Notes under the pieces: generated by a model
Told to the model about the DNA's origin: nothing
Database searches by the model: none
The model's input: only the letters and a program-made list of their open reading frames with translations
In this document: positions 1 through 11,890 of the stretch, one piece after another
How the letters are laid out: every line of letters begins with the position of its first letter
How positions within the stretch are numbered: position 1 is the stretch's first letter
Program-made: the position numbers and the translations under genes
Assembly: GCA_905250115.1 (NCBI GenBank)
Contig: CAJNOI010000150.1
Coordinates: 62,001-126,000 of the forward strand
Reading direction: 5' to 3'
Length of the DNA: 64,000 bases
DNA from: Adineta steineri
Taxonomy: Eukaryota > Rotifera > Eurotatoria > Adinetida > Adinetidae

Positions 1-290
1 TTCATAAATTCCTATCAATAGAATTTAAATTGATTTTTTTCTCAGACTTATATGTATATTAGAATGAAATTGATCGAGATATTTTAGACAGATATTTTAT
101 TTGAGTTTATTTTTAATCTTAATGTCTAATGAAGAAAATCGTCTTAGATTTGTATATTATATGTATGATTTTTGTTCTAGAAATAATTGTAGAGATAGAT
201 AATTTATGGAAAAGAAGAAAAGAACGGGTTGTTCTATATGTAGATAAACGATAAATATATCTCGAGATATGTATGTTCTTTTTCTTGGTA

Positions 291-369
291 AGAAAAAAGA
301 AAGAAAGAAAGAAAGAAAGACGAAGACTTGTACATTGACCTCTATTCTCTCCCTCTCTCTCTCTCTCTG
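291..369. repeat. Microsatellites upstream of FKBP2-like gene
   Basis: A (GAAA)n tract at about 291-320 is followed by a (CT)n tract at about 344-369. Nothing else is visible in 1-482 apart from AT-rich sequence; this stretch should contain the promoter and 5' UTR of the gene starting at 483, but no element is clear enough to name. Confidence 0.8.
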
Positions 370-482
370 TCGTGTGTAGTAGAACTATTCTGTTTGTTCG
401 TCATATGATGTAAATCAATGATATATTCTAATAATTCATACCAATAAGAATTCTTCTAATTTATTCTTTTTTAGATAAAAAA

Positions 483-1017
483 ATGAAACAAAATATTGTT
501 TTATTAATTTTGTTAATAATAACAATAAATTTATTTACAAATGTTTTCTCGTATGCTCAAGAAAAATTACAAGTAATGACAACAAAAAAAGTTGATAATT
601 GTTTGAGACGAGCAAAAAAAGGCGATACATTATATATGCAATATACAGTTAAGTTAAATTAAAATATTTTCTTTAATAAATCAATTTCTTTTTCTTTCAA
701 GGGTGTTTTAAAATCAAATGGAGAAAAATTTGATTCATCATATGATCGTGGTCATCCATTTGTTTTTAAAATAGGTTATGGACAAGCTATTCAAGGATGG
801 GATCAAGGTTTACTTGAGTATAAACTTTCAATTTTATCATATTTCATTTAATTTAATCATATTTTCTTTTCTTGTTAGTATATGTGAAGGTGAAGAAAGA
901 AAATTAATAATTCCTCCATCATATGCATATGGAGATGTTGGAGCTGGTGATGCAATTCCACCAAAAGCAACACTTCTTATGGATGTTAGTTGTGACAAAA
1001 TTGAAAGAGATGAATAA
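483..1017 (+). CDS. FKBP2: FKBP2-like secretory-pathway peptidyl-prolyl isomerase
   Basis: Three exons, 483-647, 702-817 and 879-1017, give a 139-residue protein, close to the 142 residues of human FKBP2. The introns are 54 and 61 bp with GT-AG ends, and phases agree. Residues 1-23 are a hydrophobic signal peptide. The rest is one FKBP domain: the family landmarks LYMQYTG, EKFDSSYDRG, GQAIQGWDQGLL and the strand CEGEERKLIIPP are all present, including the tryptophan at the base of the active site. Known role of the family: cis-trans isomerisation of prolyl bonds during folding in the ER. The C-terminus ends ERDE, which is not a clear KDEL-type retention signal, so ER retention is inferred from the family only. 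The start is the first ATG of the signal peptide, and the annotation is secure. Confidence 0.93.
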
Positions 1018-1299
1018 ATTTCTATTAATAATTATTACTAAATTTATTTCAAATATCAATAACAACAACATAGTCTTTTTTCTTTTTTCTTGTTTGTTAA
1101 ATATGATTTTTAATTTTTATTATTTCAATAAGTTTTAATAAAATCTAAGAATTAGTTTTATTTCATTGGAATGAATTTCTAGAGAAATCTTTGAAATAAA
1201 ATTATCTCTAAATAAAAGAAATAAGTTTCTCCATTTATTTTCTATTAATTAGAAGATTTATTTACGAGAACAATTGATAAATATTCATATTTCGATAAA

Positions 1300-2079
1300 T
1301 TATTTTTTATTGGTAGCAGTTGGTCTTGTTGGTCTACTATCTTCTACGGCTTTTGATAATTCACTAATTCGAATATCTTTAAGTTGAAGAACATGTTCAA
1401 GTCGACGAATTTTCGCATGAAGAACTTCAATTTCTTCTTGTTGTTGAAAAGATTGTTGTTTAATTTCTTCATATTCAAGACGTGAAACTTCTTTATGAGA
1501 TATTTCATTTGTTTTATTTGATCGAATTGATTTATTTGATCGATTTGATAATAATGGAACTTGATTTGTTTTTGATATTGTTCCCATATGTGAAACAGAT
1601 GATTGACGTGGAGTTATCATATGATGTTGAGAATTTGGTTGTTGTTGAATTTTTTGTTGTAATTCTAATTCTTCATCGATTTTTAATCTTAAATTATAAA
1701 GAAGAACTTCAATAAGTCCTGGTTGACCATTAGCAAGACCTGCTATTTTAACATCAGGTAAATCAAGACCAAAATGGGATAAAACTTTTCGATTTAACAT
1801 TCCCCAATTCGCTTTTTTTGGTTGAAACGAATTCGCTGGGGTATAATTATGCATTTCAACTAAATCAGGTAAATAATAACGAATTATTTCAGCAACTAAT
1901 GTACCTTTAATAAATATTTAAAGAAAATAAATTTAAATAAAATAAAATAAAGATTCTTCAATATTACCATCAGAGAAATCTCTTTCAATTCGTTTTTTTG
2001 GTCTTGATAAAGGTAAACTATCAATCCATAAATATAAATCTTCTAAAATATTTTCTTCTAATTCCATTTCCCATGACAT
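1300..2079 (-). CDS. SPEF1: SPEF1/CLAMP calponin-homology microtubule protein
   Basis: Two exons on the minus strand, 1968-2079 and 1300-1904, encode 238 residues; human SPEF1 has 236. The N-terminal CH_2-type domain (about residues 8-115) carries the family signature LYLWIDSLPLSRPKKRIERD, then a SDGTLVAEIIRYYLPDLVEM stretch and NYTPANS. The C-terminal third contains a glutamine-rich linker and a predicted coiled coil (about residues 175-225). In animals SPEF1 bundles and stabilises microtubules in the ciliary central apparatus and in epithelia. The single 63-bp intron has GT-AG ends and phase agrees. It lies tail-to-tail with the FKBP2-like gene (283 bp between stop codons). No oddities seen. 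Confidence 0.95.
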
Positions 2080-3097
2080 TTTTATTGTTCAATTAAAACT
2101 ATTGAATTATTGTTCACACTCTGACAACAACTAACACCTCTCTTTTTCTTCTTCTTTTTCTTCTTTAAAGAACAAATTTAACTTTTCTTTTTCTTTTTTT
2201 TTTTTGACCAATCAGTATAAATATGATTTATATGAAACTTAACGACAAGAAGTATAAAACAATCAACAATGGCAACCGATCGATCACATTCATTTTGACA
2301 ACGACAACAAAATCATTTAAGAAAAAAAAACTTGATGAAAATTCATTGAATTAATAAACACATGTATTTTATTTCTATTAGATATCAAATTATCGATTTG
2401 TTTCTTCATCATAATATTATTATAGAAATTTTCTTCTTTTCATTTTCAATATTTCAATAAAAAATAATCTTGATTTTTCATAATAGAAATTATTTCTTAA
2501 AAAGTAAATAACTCAATAAAAATACTTTTTACGAAATCTTATCTTTTATTTATCGAATATTCTTATAAATTTTTAATAATTCACGTTTTTGTTTCCTATA
2601 TTATCAATAAAATATCTGAATCGATAAAACTAAATAATATCACATTGATTTTCTAGTTCTAACAACATGTTTTTATCTAATCATACAACAGAAACTCAAA
2701 ATCATATTTGAACATTCTATTATTTATGCTTAACAGAATAATTTCTATTAAAAATTTAGATAAAAATGTCTAATAAATAAATTGTTTGTTACTTGAAATC
2801 AAATTATCTATCAATAAACTTTAATGAAAAATGTAAAATTGATTATGTTGATAAATATCCGAAAATAAAATAATATTATTTCTTTATCTTATTATTAATT
2901 ATAGAAAATCATATTGATTTATTCTTTCTCAATAAATTCGAATTCTTAAATTCTATCAAATGATTATTTCATAACAAGAGACTAAATTTTTAATATAAAA
3001 TATTTTATTTATTAAATCATATCGAAATATATGAATAAGATTAAAAGTAGATGGAGATGTTTCTCTTTCTTTAATTTACATTTACGTCCTCACCCTT
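2080..3097. other. AT-rich spacer upstream of SPEF1
   Basis: Very AT-rich sequence without a convincing reading frame on either strand. A polypyrimidine/poly-T run lies at about 2140-2205, just upstream of the SPEF1 start, where its promoter is expected. I see nothing else. Confidence 0.5.
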
Positions 3098-3536
3098 TTA
3101 CTTTTTCGGCAAGAAGAATGCCAAAAGATAAATACAACCGATCATAGAAGAAACGAGAAGACCAGCAAAAGAAAAAATAAAAATGGAAGCAACAATTACA
3201 TTGAGAACAGTATAATCATCATCAGACATTTTATGCATAAGAAAAAGACTAACAAGACAAACAACAAGAAGAATCAAAATAAAACTAATACTACCACCAA
3301 TAACAAAAGTAGGTCTATTATGAAGTCTATTAGATATTGTCATTGTAGAAGATGAGAAATCATCATTGTGTAACATGATTTCCAGTGTATCTAAAGAAAA
3401 ATGTTGAAACATCATTAATTTATGCTTTCTCTCATTCGATATTTGAAATAGTCTCATACACATCATGTGCATGTATACACTTACTTGACATCGGTCTCGA
3501 TTGTTCTTCGAGCAATTCATTCTCATTTTGAACCAT
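3098..3536 (-). CDS. Small two-TM membrane protein, unknown family
   Basis: I read this as two exons, 3485-3536 and 3098-3390, joined across a 94-bp GT-AG intron to give 114 residues. An unspliced reading frame also runs through the region, but it would translate the intron. The spliced form starts at a different ATG (MVQNENELLEEQ) and gives a soluble acidic N-terminus followed by two hydrophobic helices at about residues 46-66 and 80-108, ending in LPKK. The two helices are linked by a short acidic loop (MSDDDY). I do not recognise the family. The C-terminal lysines resemble a dilysine ER-retrieval signal, which is only suggestive. Transcript data would settle the start and the splice. Confidence 0.6.
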
Positions 3537-5210
3537 CGTAATTGAAGTTGTTTGATTAATTTCTTATCGAAGTTGATAATCGGAATGATTTGAAAGTAAA
3601 TGTGTTAATATTATTGTTTTCAGTCTAGATTTTGAGAAAAGTTTTTTTTTTATTTTTTTCTAAAATCTTTTTAGTACAAGAAAATAAAAACTTTTCTATT
3701 GTTAGCTTTTAACAGACGATAATCTTCTCTGGTTCAAAAATACTTCTACTATTCGAAAATAAGAAGAAGAAGGAAGAACATATTAGAATGTATTAAGAAG
3801 TATCTTTTATTAATATTGATACAAATCAACAGTCACATATCTAGATTATCTCAATAAATAAAAAACAGTATCTACTCAATATAAATTTGCTTTTGGGAAA
3901 AATTCAATTTTTAAAATGCTATTAGAGATTGTTACGATTAAAAAAAAGTAATGCATGTCAAAATAAAAATAAGATAAAATAAGAAAGAAACATGAGTGCT
4001 CAACAGCATGTCCAAGGATAGCAATTCATCAAATTCTAATGTCTCTATAGGCACTACTTTTCACATACATCAAAATTAATAAAAAAAAATGTCTTGAAGT
4101 GGTACATCATTATTTTCTAATTGTGCAGATATATGACTATTAGAATATATAAAGGTAAGATTGGATATCATGAAAACATAATTAATAAAACTCACATTTT
4201 ATCTTTTTCGTTCTTCTCTCTTCTTCTAATCGTGCTCGAACTATATAGATAGATATTTCGACTAATTGTTTTGTTCTTATTATGACAATGACATGTATAG
4301 GAAAGAAAATGAAAAATATTTTCTTATATTATCTCTATCGACAATTTAATCGTTACTCATAACATACATTCATTAATATTCCTTTTCAAACCATATCTAG
4401 GAAACTTAATTCTTCATCAGTTAACTTTTCTTGTTTTCGCAGTACGAAATGACTCTATACTAACCTATGCATATAACTCAGTATGTTTCACTATCAGACC
4501 TCAAAAAGACATCGTTGAACATTTTTCTGTATTATTTTTATAAAACTTTGCGTGTCTCATAAATAATAGAAATTCTAAGAAAAGTTTTATCGTAGAAAAA
4601 CTATGTAGTCTTCATTGAAAATATTTTAATGTTTCTTACTCATACTTAGTATTATGTATGATGCGGGTGTGCGTGTTAGTGTAGATTAAGATAAGAGACA
4701 CCAACATTCCCATTCATTCCTTTTTTCAAAGATAAATCTATATTTCGAGTTTCTCTTAACCATGCTCAAACTTCCAAGACACTCTTAAAATCTACTTTAT
4801 GTAGCCAAACAAATTATTTTGATTTGTTGAATCATTCTGATCTTGGAATCGATTAAATATATGATAATCATTATATAAATATTCGTTTTGATATTTTCTT
4901 ATAAAAAGAAATTCAATAATATCAAATCTAATGTTATCAAGAATGAATATTCGCTTATAGTACGTTCCCGAAAAATTACGTTTCGAATGTCTTGTATAGC
5001 AATCTTGGATTGAACGTAACAGATAGGATCGCATTATTTTAAGAAAATAAAGATATTTCAATTACAAAACACAAATTTGTTATTATAATGTGTTTGTTTT
5101 TATGAAAGTTAGTCTTTTTATTTTCAAATTGATATTTTTTGTCTATTTTACTAAAAACAAAATAAAAAATGTGCCAGAATAAAAATCGATAATTATGACA
5201 GTAAAATATT
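3537..5210. other. Spacer between small TM gene and SLC25A3
   Basis: AT-rich. An open frame at 4792-5061 (minus) has strongly biased composition and no recognisable motif; it lies just beyond the 3' end of SLC25A3 and is more likely UTR or chance. A short GTGTG-rich motif occurs at about 4664-4685. Confidence 0.4.
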
Positions 5211-6655
5211 TTAAGTTTTTTTATTCTGATTGTGATTGTTATCCTTTTTTGAAGATTGATTCGATGGTTGTTCTGGTGTTGGAACTGGTGGCATAGCAAG
5301 ACTAATTTTAACCGAATCGTAGATAAACCATTGAAGAGCAGTAAGTGTACCAATCATCAAAATACGTGCTCCAAGGCCTTGCCACATACCTGAAAAGTAT
5401 AAATGCAACTCATATATATATATATATATGAATAGTTTTATAGAATACGACACGAACCTGCAAAGCCGACACGTTGTATAGCTTGAGTTAAAGTCAACTC
5501 CTTTTTCTCATTGAGCTTCGATACTATAACATCGGCTGGATGGCTTACCACAGCACAGATAATACCCGCTAAAATAACAATCGAAATTTATATTAATAAA
5601 TAAATAAATAATCTAACATACCAGTATAACCAGCAACAAATGAGACACCAAGTTGTTCTAATTTTGAGCATTGTTCACGTGATTTAGGTACGACATATTT
5701 ATAGAGTGCTTCGACAGTTCTCTCAAAGCAAGCAAATTTCATCATTGTATAAGGAATTTGTCGAAACCAAAGAGGTACAATACCTTTATAAAAGCTGATA
5801 GGACAAAATAAAAAATTAAAACACATCGAACATTTATTTTTACCCAGTAAAACCTTCTTCAGCTATAAATTAGAAACAGGAGAAATTAATGAAATAAAAT
5901 GAAAAAAAATATCGAATTCATACCATAAAGTTTGGGCATTCCTTCACGTAAATTTCTAGCCCAATTATCTTGTGTCTGAATACGAATTTTCGTAGCTTCA
6001 AATGGGGCTAAAGCTATATCAGCTATAAATTCAGCTGACGCACCAGCGCCCAAATAAATTGCTGTACGATATAAATAAGTTTTTTCCTAACTTAATTTAT
6101 TAGAAATTCTATTAAAAAATGAATAATAAACTTACTTCTCCTAACATTTTACTATAGAAGTCTTTGAAAAATTCGTAAAAACCAAATTTGCCAAAACCTT
6201 GAAGCGAATATCCAATAAGTGTTGGTGACCATCCTTTGACTAATCCACGTGCTCCTTCTTCTCTGTACATAATCAGAATGAAAAATAAATAGTTAAGAGA
6301 ACTTTGATAACTTACGCCATAGTAATTTTAAAACCAGTTACGAGATTTTTGTATTTCTGTTTATTTACTTGAACACGACATTTAATAACATCCTATATCA
6401 ATATGTTCAAATAAGATTTAACAAAAAGAAAAAGAAAAATCAAATAAAAATTACTGACGATAGGAACCATCAGTGGATGTGTAATACCACAACTAAGCAT
6501 ACCACCTAATCCACAATAAATAAAATATTTTGTTGATCCATATTCACAACAATATTCAGCTAAAAATCATTGTTAGATAACAAAAAAAATAAAATATGAA
6601 ATAAAAACTAACATTTTTTTCCAGTTGCATGATCAGAAGATAGATGATTGGACAT
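5211..6655 (-). CDS. SLC25A3: Mitochondrial phosphate carrier (SLC25A3 type)
   Basis: Nine exons on the minus strand: 6613-6655, 6459-6559, 6316-6392, 6136-6262, 5924-6086, 5844-5862, 5622-5794, 5458-5568 and 5211-5389. They join in phase to 330 residues. All three mitochondrial-carrier repeats are visible: first signature PIDVIKCR, second [11 protein letters not shown], third [10 protein letters not shown], each with six-helix spacing. The first repeat plus [10 protein letters not shown] matches phosphate carriers rather than other SLC25 members. Known role: inner-membrane phosphate/proton symport that feeds ATP synthase. The N-terminus ([14 protein letters not shown]) is short compared with the human precursor, so a cleaved presequence is doubtful. 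Exon six is only 19 nt, and the gene loses frame without it. The C-terminal tail (after about residue 300) is a non-conserved proline/asparagine/lysine-rich extension. Confidence 0.95.
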
Positions 6656-8065
6656 AGATTATCGTGTATTTGATTTATTTTTATCGATAAGTAATAGTAT
6701 GTTGATACCTTCTTTTTCTTCTTCTTAATATCATGTGCAAATCGACTTTTTATTTTTCTATTCTCGTCAAAAAAAACGCGAAAGAAAAAGAAAAAACATT
6801 GCATGTAAATGTACTTTATACTATCGGATATTTTTTTCTTCCTAAGTTTCGTTGATACATATAATCAAGGATGACTATTGCTTACTCATACAAATATTTT
6901 TCGTTCTACATCGATATTCAACGCATATAATCGTGCTTACAAATTATTAACAAACTTGTTCATCGAACTCTACTCGTTGTACAAAGGTAAATCAGTTCAT
7001 TGATTCATATCAATTGGATTCCTAGTGGCAAATATTGTACTTGCATTCAACACAATATTGAGAGTTGTCGATAAGAACGAGTTTCGTATACTGAGTGTTT
7101 CTCATCATACATTATCATTTTTAATTATCTTCAAAAAATTCGAAGTCTGTTCGAATAGTAAATTAGTCTATCAATACAATATTTAATCAAATAAAAGAAG
7201 AAAAGAAAAATAATTTCATTTTTCTTCTTATATGTCAAATTTCATGTTTTATATTAATACATTGACTATTCGATTGTTGTGAGATAAAGACTTATTTGCT
7301 CCTCAACAAGATTCTTGTAATTTAACGAATAATATTATCAGTTATGTTAGATTATAAAAAATATAATGTATACGAAAAATTGTTTATTTAAAATATATTT
7401 CTTAATATGAAATTGTATACAATTGAACATTGACTCATGTTCGATAATTCTATATACATATGAATATATTGAGTGAATTTAATTATTTATTTGTTAACTA
7501 TAATCAACTAACGTCTGAAATAATTAATAAGAAAAAAAAGGAGAGTAGAACATATTTGTGATATTGTTAAAGGAAAGATTTGTATATTGATAAAAGAAAT
7601 GTAAAATGAAACAATGAAATATTGATTATATAAGTTTGAATAAAAAAAAGGTCATTAATTGATCTAATCAAATCAAATAAAATTTGTTCCGATATTGAAC
7701 AAGAAGGAGAAATGAATGTTCTATGTCGAAATAAATTTATTTTAATTAAATTAAATATGATATTGTAGAAAAGAAACAAATAGATATTGAAATAAAAGCA
7801 TATCAAACATCAAACATCAAATATATTTTTTTTTTGTCTTTTCAGTATTTTTTTTTTTTGTTGTTTGTTAATGAACAATAAAAAGAGGTCACCCGTCAAG
7901 GTTCAGTGCACATTCTTTAACTATGTTATTTTATTAAAATGATAAATCTACTAGAATAAATATTCAAATAGAAGCAAAAGATGAAAAAACGAAATGTTAT
8001 GAAAAAAAAAGAAAAAGAAAAAAAAAAGGAAAAGGGAAAAAAAGAAAAAAGAAGATGAGAGTGTT
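6656..8065. other. AT-rich spacer 5' of SLC25A3
   Basis: No supported gene. Several open frames (for example 7567-7806 minus) are poly-T/Phe-Ile-rich and look like chance. The stretch must hold the SLC25A3 promoter at its left end and the 3' UTR of the following minus-strand gene at its right end. A purine-rich AAAGAAAAAG tract occurs at about 8005-8055, just after the stop codon of that gene. Confidence 0.5.
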
Positions 8066-8617
8066 CTAAAATTGCATCGGTGGCATATATCCATAATTTG
8101 CTGGAGACATTTGAGGCCAAGCAGCTTGTTGATATTCATTTAATGGTTGTTGAAAAGCTGGTCGATTATTAGCTAATGCTAATCCATTGCTCCAAGCTGA
8201 TGCTAAATTCATTGCACCTATTTGACCACCATTAAATGGATTTGTTGCATATGCATTTGGTGTTGCAAATTTACTTAAATCAAATGGTTGAATTGGATAT
8301 CGAACTTGTGGTAAAACATTTGGTGTCATTAAATTTGGTGGAAGTACATTTGGACCCATTCCACCAACAATAGGTTGATTAAATACACTTGGTGCTTGAT
8401 AATATCCACCTGCACCTGCACCTCCATTTCCACCACCATTTGTATGTCCAATACGCATTAATGGTGGTTGTGACATAGCTCGTGCAGCTGGTTCACCTTG
8501 ATGAGAACGATGTTTTGATGAACGACGACGTGTAGAATTTTGAGGAACATTATAATGACGTTCATATTTACTTACTTTTTCAACTTTTTCATTTTTACCA
8601 CTATTAAATAAACCCAT
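8066..8617 (-). CDS. Low-complexity Gly/Pro/Asn-rich protein, possible N-myristoylation
   Basis: A single exon of 183 codons starting at the ATG at 8617. I do not recognise the family. The N-terminus MGLFNSGKN has Gly2 and Ser6, which fits the consensus for N-myristoylation. It is followed by a basic stretch (RRRSSKHRSH, about residues 30-39) that could help membrane binding or be a nuclear signal. The rest is a disordered region rich in glycine, asparagine, proline and glutamine (GGGNGGAGAGGYYQ and repeated PNVLP/PPNLM units), without cysteines or membrane segments. Codon use is regular and the frame is clean, so it is probably a real gene. It stands alone between two long spacers. Confidence 0.6.
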   Translation of the reverse strand: MGLFNSGKNEKVEKVSKYERHYNVPQNSTRRRSSKHRSHQGEPAARAMSQPPLMRIGHTNGGGNGGAGAGGYYQAPSVFNQPIVGGMGPNVLPPNLMTPNVLPQVRYPIQPFDLSKFATPNAYATNPFNGGQIGAMNLASAWSNGLALANNRPAFQQPLNEYQQAAWPQMSPANYGYMPPMQF

Positions 8618-11460
8618 AACTGTATAGATTTCTACACTACTTGCTGTACTAGGTGACGAAGATTTATTATCAGCGGCCAGTCTTTCTTATGATCACACTA
8701 TCAAACCAAACAAACTCACAAACTTAAATGAATATTATTTCTCTCTTTCTCTTCTTTTTTTTTTTTTTTGTTCAGTCACGGTCTAATGCACTAGAACATT
8801 TCTTTCTCTCTCTTCTCTTCTTTCTTTTTTTGGGTATTCGCCAATTTTCTGTATGTACAATCTCATCTATCATTATTCTACATGTTCAAACTGAACACGA
8901 TGCAATGACGATTCAACCGTGACAATGAATATGTATATATATCTTACGTCAATCATTTTCTTCATATTGATTAGTCAAGCAAATAAATAAATGAGAAAGA
9001 GAGAAAGACCAAAGACCATGTCTATTATAACCATACAAATAGAGAAGAAAAACCTATACGTTTTTTTTTTCTTTTATCAATTTTCAATGACAATTCAAAA
9101 TCAATGTTCATCGTCTCTTTCTCTTTTTCTTCGAAATTAATTACAATTACATTTTCAAAATCAGCTTAAAAATATCATTGACAAATATTCAACAAGTCTT
9201 TTTTTTCTCTTCATTAATTTATCATAAAGACAAGTTCATTATACAAAAATATTTTCGACAATCATTTTCTTCTATATGATCTAAATATATATTAAATCTT
9301 ACTTTTTTTTTAATTAAAAGAGAGAGTAAATTATTCTCTCCAGAAAATGAAATGTTCAATGTGACATAATATATCTATATATGTTCTTTGTCTCTTTTTT
9401 GTTGAGTAAAATATTATTCTTTTTATGTTTGTTCTTTTGATGTGACAACTCATTCATTATTGCAAGTATAGTTATTATTTATTGTAATTATCCAACCGTT
9501 GTCACACTAATTGAGTACAAATTCTTGTTATTGTCTACATCTACAACAAATAATCTCATCATTTGTTTTATCTTACTCATAAATTCTATAGATAATAATG
9601 GATTTTATATTGGACAAAGTCAAACATTAACATCTCGAAAATATTTCTCAATCTAAATAATATTTTATTTATTTGATAGAATTCAACAATGAATACCAAA
9701 TAGAAAATGAAAGTTTGTCAGATTTACAAAACTACTAAAACATTCATCAGAATAGAATAAGAAAATATTTCTATAAAGTATATTATAAAATTTTAGATAA
9801 AAATATTTTATGTTGACATCATATACAACTAGTGAAATGATTATATATGACTGAGAAATCGGGTTGAACCTTCAAAATATGAGACGATAAAAAAGAAAAT
9901 AAGAATTTTAACCAAAAACAAAACTAATAGGTTCATTTACAGCACGTTTTGTCTTATTTATTTGGTTTGAAATTATTCTGTAATGAAATAAATTTATTCA
10001 GATAATCGATCAAAAGAAAAATAATTTTAGAAAAAAATATTTATGTTTTATTAACAAAACTAAAATTTAAACAGTAAAATCTTATTAAAAATCTAAATTA
10101 AAAAAGGAATAATTAATTTTCTATGAATTGTCAATTATTTGTTTTAGAAAAATATCTCATAAATCATATTAAGATTTCTTTATAGAAAACACATTCAGTC
10201 TAAGAATTTTTTCATTTGATATGATGAATTTATTCTATACTTTTTGAACTTCATATAATAGTTAGATGAAGAAAGATTTTGTTAGATTTATTAATAATGA
10301 TTAAGAAAAAGACGGATGAGATCTCAAATATGATATGTGTTGATATTGAATAATCACCATTTAATTGAGTAAATGATCTGGAAAGAAAAACTTCGTTTAA
10401 TAGCTATCGAGTTTTTATTTGAAGATTTTATTTATTTATTTTAATATTATTTTATCTGATTAGTTCTTATTATCTTCAATATTTATCTTGACCTTTATTC
10501 AAATCTTCATTTTGATCAAAAGAAAAAAATTTGAAAAAAAAAGATTTTTTTCTGGATAATAAATATTGTATCACATGAAATTTTTCTTCTTTCAAATATA
10601 TTTATATATCATCGTGGACAAAAATAGTTTTATAAAGTATTTTCAATAAATTAATACTTTTGAAAAATTTATATTTTTGATTTCTGTGCGATTTATCAAT
10701 TTTGTTTTTCGATATAAAAACAATGTATTAGAAAAATATCTACATAATATAAAAGTACATCAAAGTTTCTATCATTTTATACTCTCCCAATGATTATTAG
10801 ATGATATGTGATTGATGTATACATGTATAAGATTTTGAAAAATTGTATTCCACGCTTGTTCAAGTAATCTTTATAAATGCAGTTGAAAGCGCGGTTAATC
10901 TCTTCGCACATACCGATTCATTCATAACCATACACTCTCGACTGTATTTCGATTCGGACTAATTGGCGGATAGGTATTCATGCATCTAATACAATTATTA
11001 TTGAAAAAACAAAATTGAAAAACCGTACAGAAATGAAAAATATAAATTTTTTAAAATCTTAACATGAGGGTGCCTTCATTGTAAGTGAATTTATTTTCTA
11101 CGAAAAAGTACAATCCGAAAGGTTTCTATATAGTTTTGTAGAGAACCCTTCAGACTATCCAAATTTATCCATACTTTTTCAAAACTATTAATTTATTGAA
11201 AATACTTTATAAAATTATTTTTCTCTAAGGGGAATGGATAAAAATTGGAATAAATCTCTATTACTCTTGAATCTATACTTATAATAATAAAAATTATAAT
11301 TGTTTCTTTAATTAATTTACAATCGTAAGAACACCAGCTAATATTTTTATTCACTTCGAACAAAGATTTGTTTTGTTACAACTTTCAAATCTGAATTTTC
11401 TAGATTTTCATCAATAAAAAGTCTAAGTATTTACAAGCACAGAAACTCAATAGTTTAATA
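8618..11460. other. Long AT-rich spacer with first copy of a direct duplication
   Basis: No gene is supported. Pyrimidine-rich tracts near 8740-8830 lie upstream of the 183-aa gene. From about 9656 to 10560 the sequence is recognisably related, in direct orientation, to about 13886-14625 (see the separate repeat entry). Confidence 0.5.
9656..10560. repeat. Diverged direct duplication, copy 1
   Basis: Matches the stretch 13886-14625 in order and orientation, with indels. Shared landmarks include the AATATTTATCTTGACCTT(T/C)ATTCAAATCTT block at about 10480-10510 and 14535-14565, the TTTTGATCAAAAGAAA block just after it, and the CATATA(C/G)AA(C/T) region near 9830 and 13990. No protein is encoded. 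Age looks considerable, given many substitutions. Confidence 0.6.
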
Positions 11461-11650
11461 TCATTGAAGCCAGCAAAAAAGTATTATTTCATCAATAATT
11501 TCCGATGCGATATACTGTTCAGTTCTATATAGACGTGGACTATGCTTCCAAAGATCACGCATTTTTGAATGTTGCTCATTTCCGCCTTTGAGACCACCAT
11601 GACAAATGAAAAAATTCAATTTTGAAAGACCATTTATAAGGATATGTAAT
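11461..11650 (-). pseudogene. C-terminal fragment of an F-box/LRR-like rotifer protein
   Basis: The minus strand is open from the edge of the foldback element at 11650 to a TGA at 11461-11463. It reads about 62 residues including NGLSKLNFFICHGGLKGGNE and KMRDLWKHSPRLYRTEQYI, ending FCWLQ. This composition and layout match the C-terminal end of the large F-box/leucine-rich-like families that I associate with bdelloid genomes, and it resembles the end of the fragment at 26376-27056. It has no start codon and is cut exactly where the inverted-repeat element begins. I therefore call it a truncated remnant; the family name is an inference. Confidence 0.4.
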
Positions 11651-11890
11651 CAAGGGGGTAATAGCTGGCACCCAGCACTCAGCATCTGCTCAGCAACTTT
11701 TCAGCACCTCGGCATCTATTTAGGAGCTGTTCAGCACCTCAGCGAAGGAGGTAAGAGCTGGTAACGAACATCGAACAGGTGCTGAGGTATTGAACGGGTG
11801 CTGCGGTGTTGTGCAGGTGTTGAATAGGTGCTCAAGTGCTGAAAAGGTGCTGCGGTGCTAATATGCTGAGTGCCATCTCTTGCCCCCTTG
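11651..11890. mobile_element. Foldback (MITE-like) element, about 240 bp
   Basis: The left end CAAGGGGGTAATAGCTGGCA and the right end (read on the minus strand) CAAGGGGGCAAGAGATGGCA are near-identical. The inverted match continues through CACTCAGCAT and TTTTCAGCAC blocks for roughly 90 bp per arm. The interior is made of imperfect repeats of TTCAGCACCT/AGGTGCTGAA. It carries no reading frame of note. No target-site duplication is obvious. It sits between two gene fragments that appear cut at its borders. Confidence 0.75.

Noticed and set aside
4792..5061. Minus-strand open frame of 89 codons after SLC25A3
   Set aside because: Composition is Tyr/Asn/Ile-rich with no motif, signal or splice partner; it lies where a 3' UTR is expected.
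7567..7806. Minus-strand open frame of 79 codons
   Set aside because: Phe/Ile/Leu-rich translation of T-rich DNA; no supported start context, no neighbour relation.
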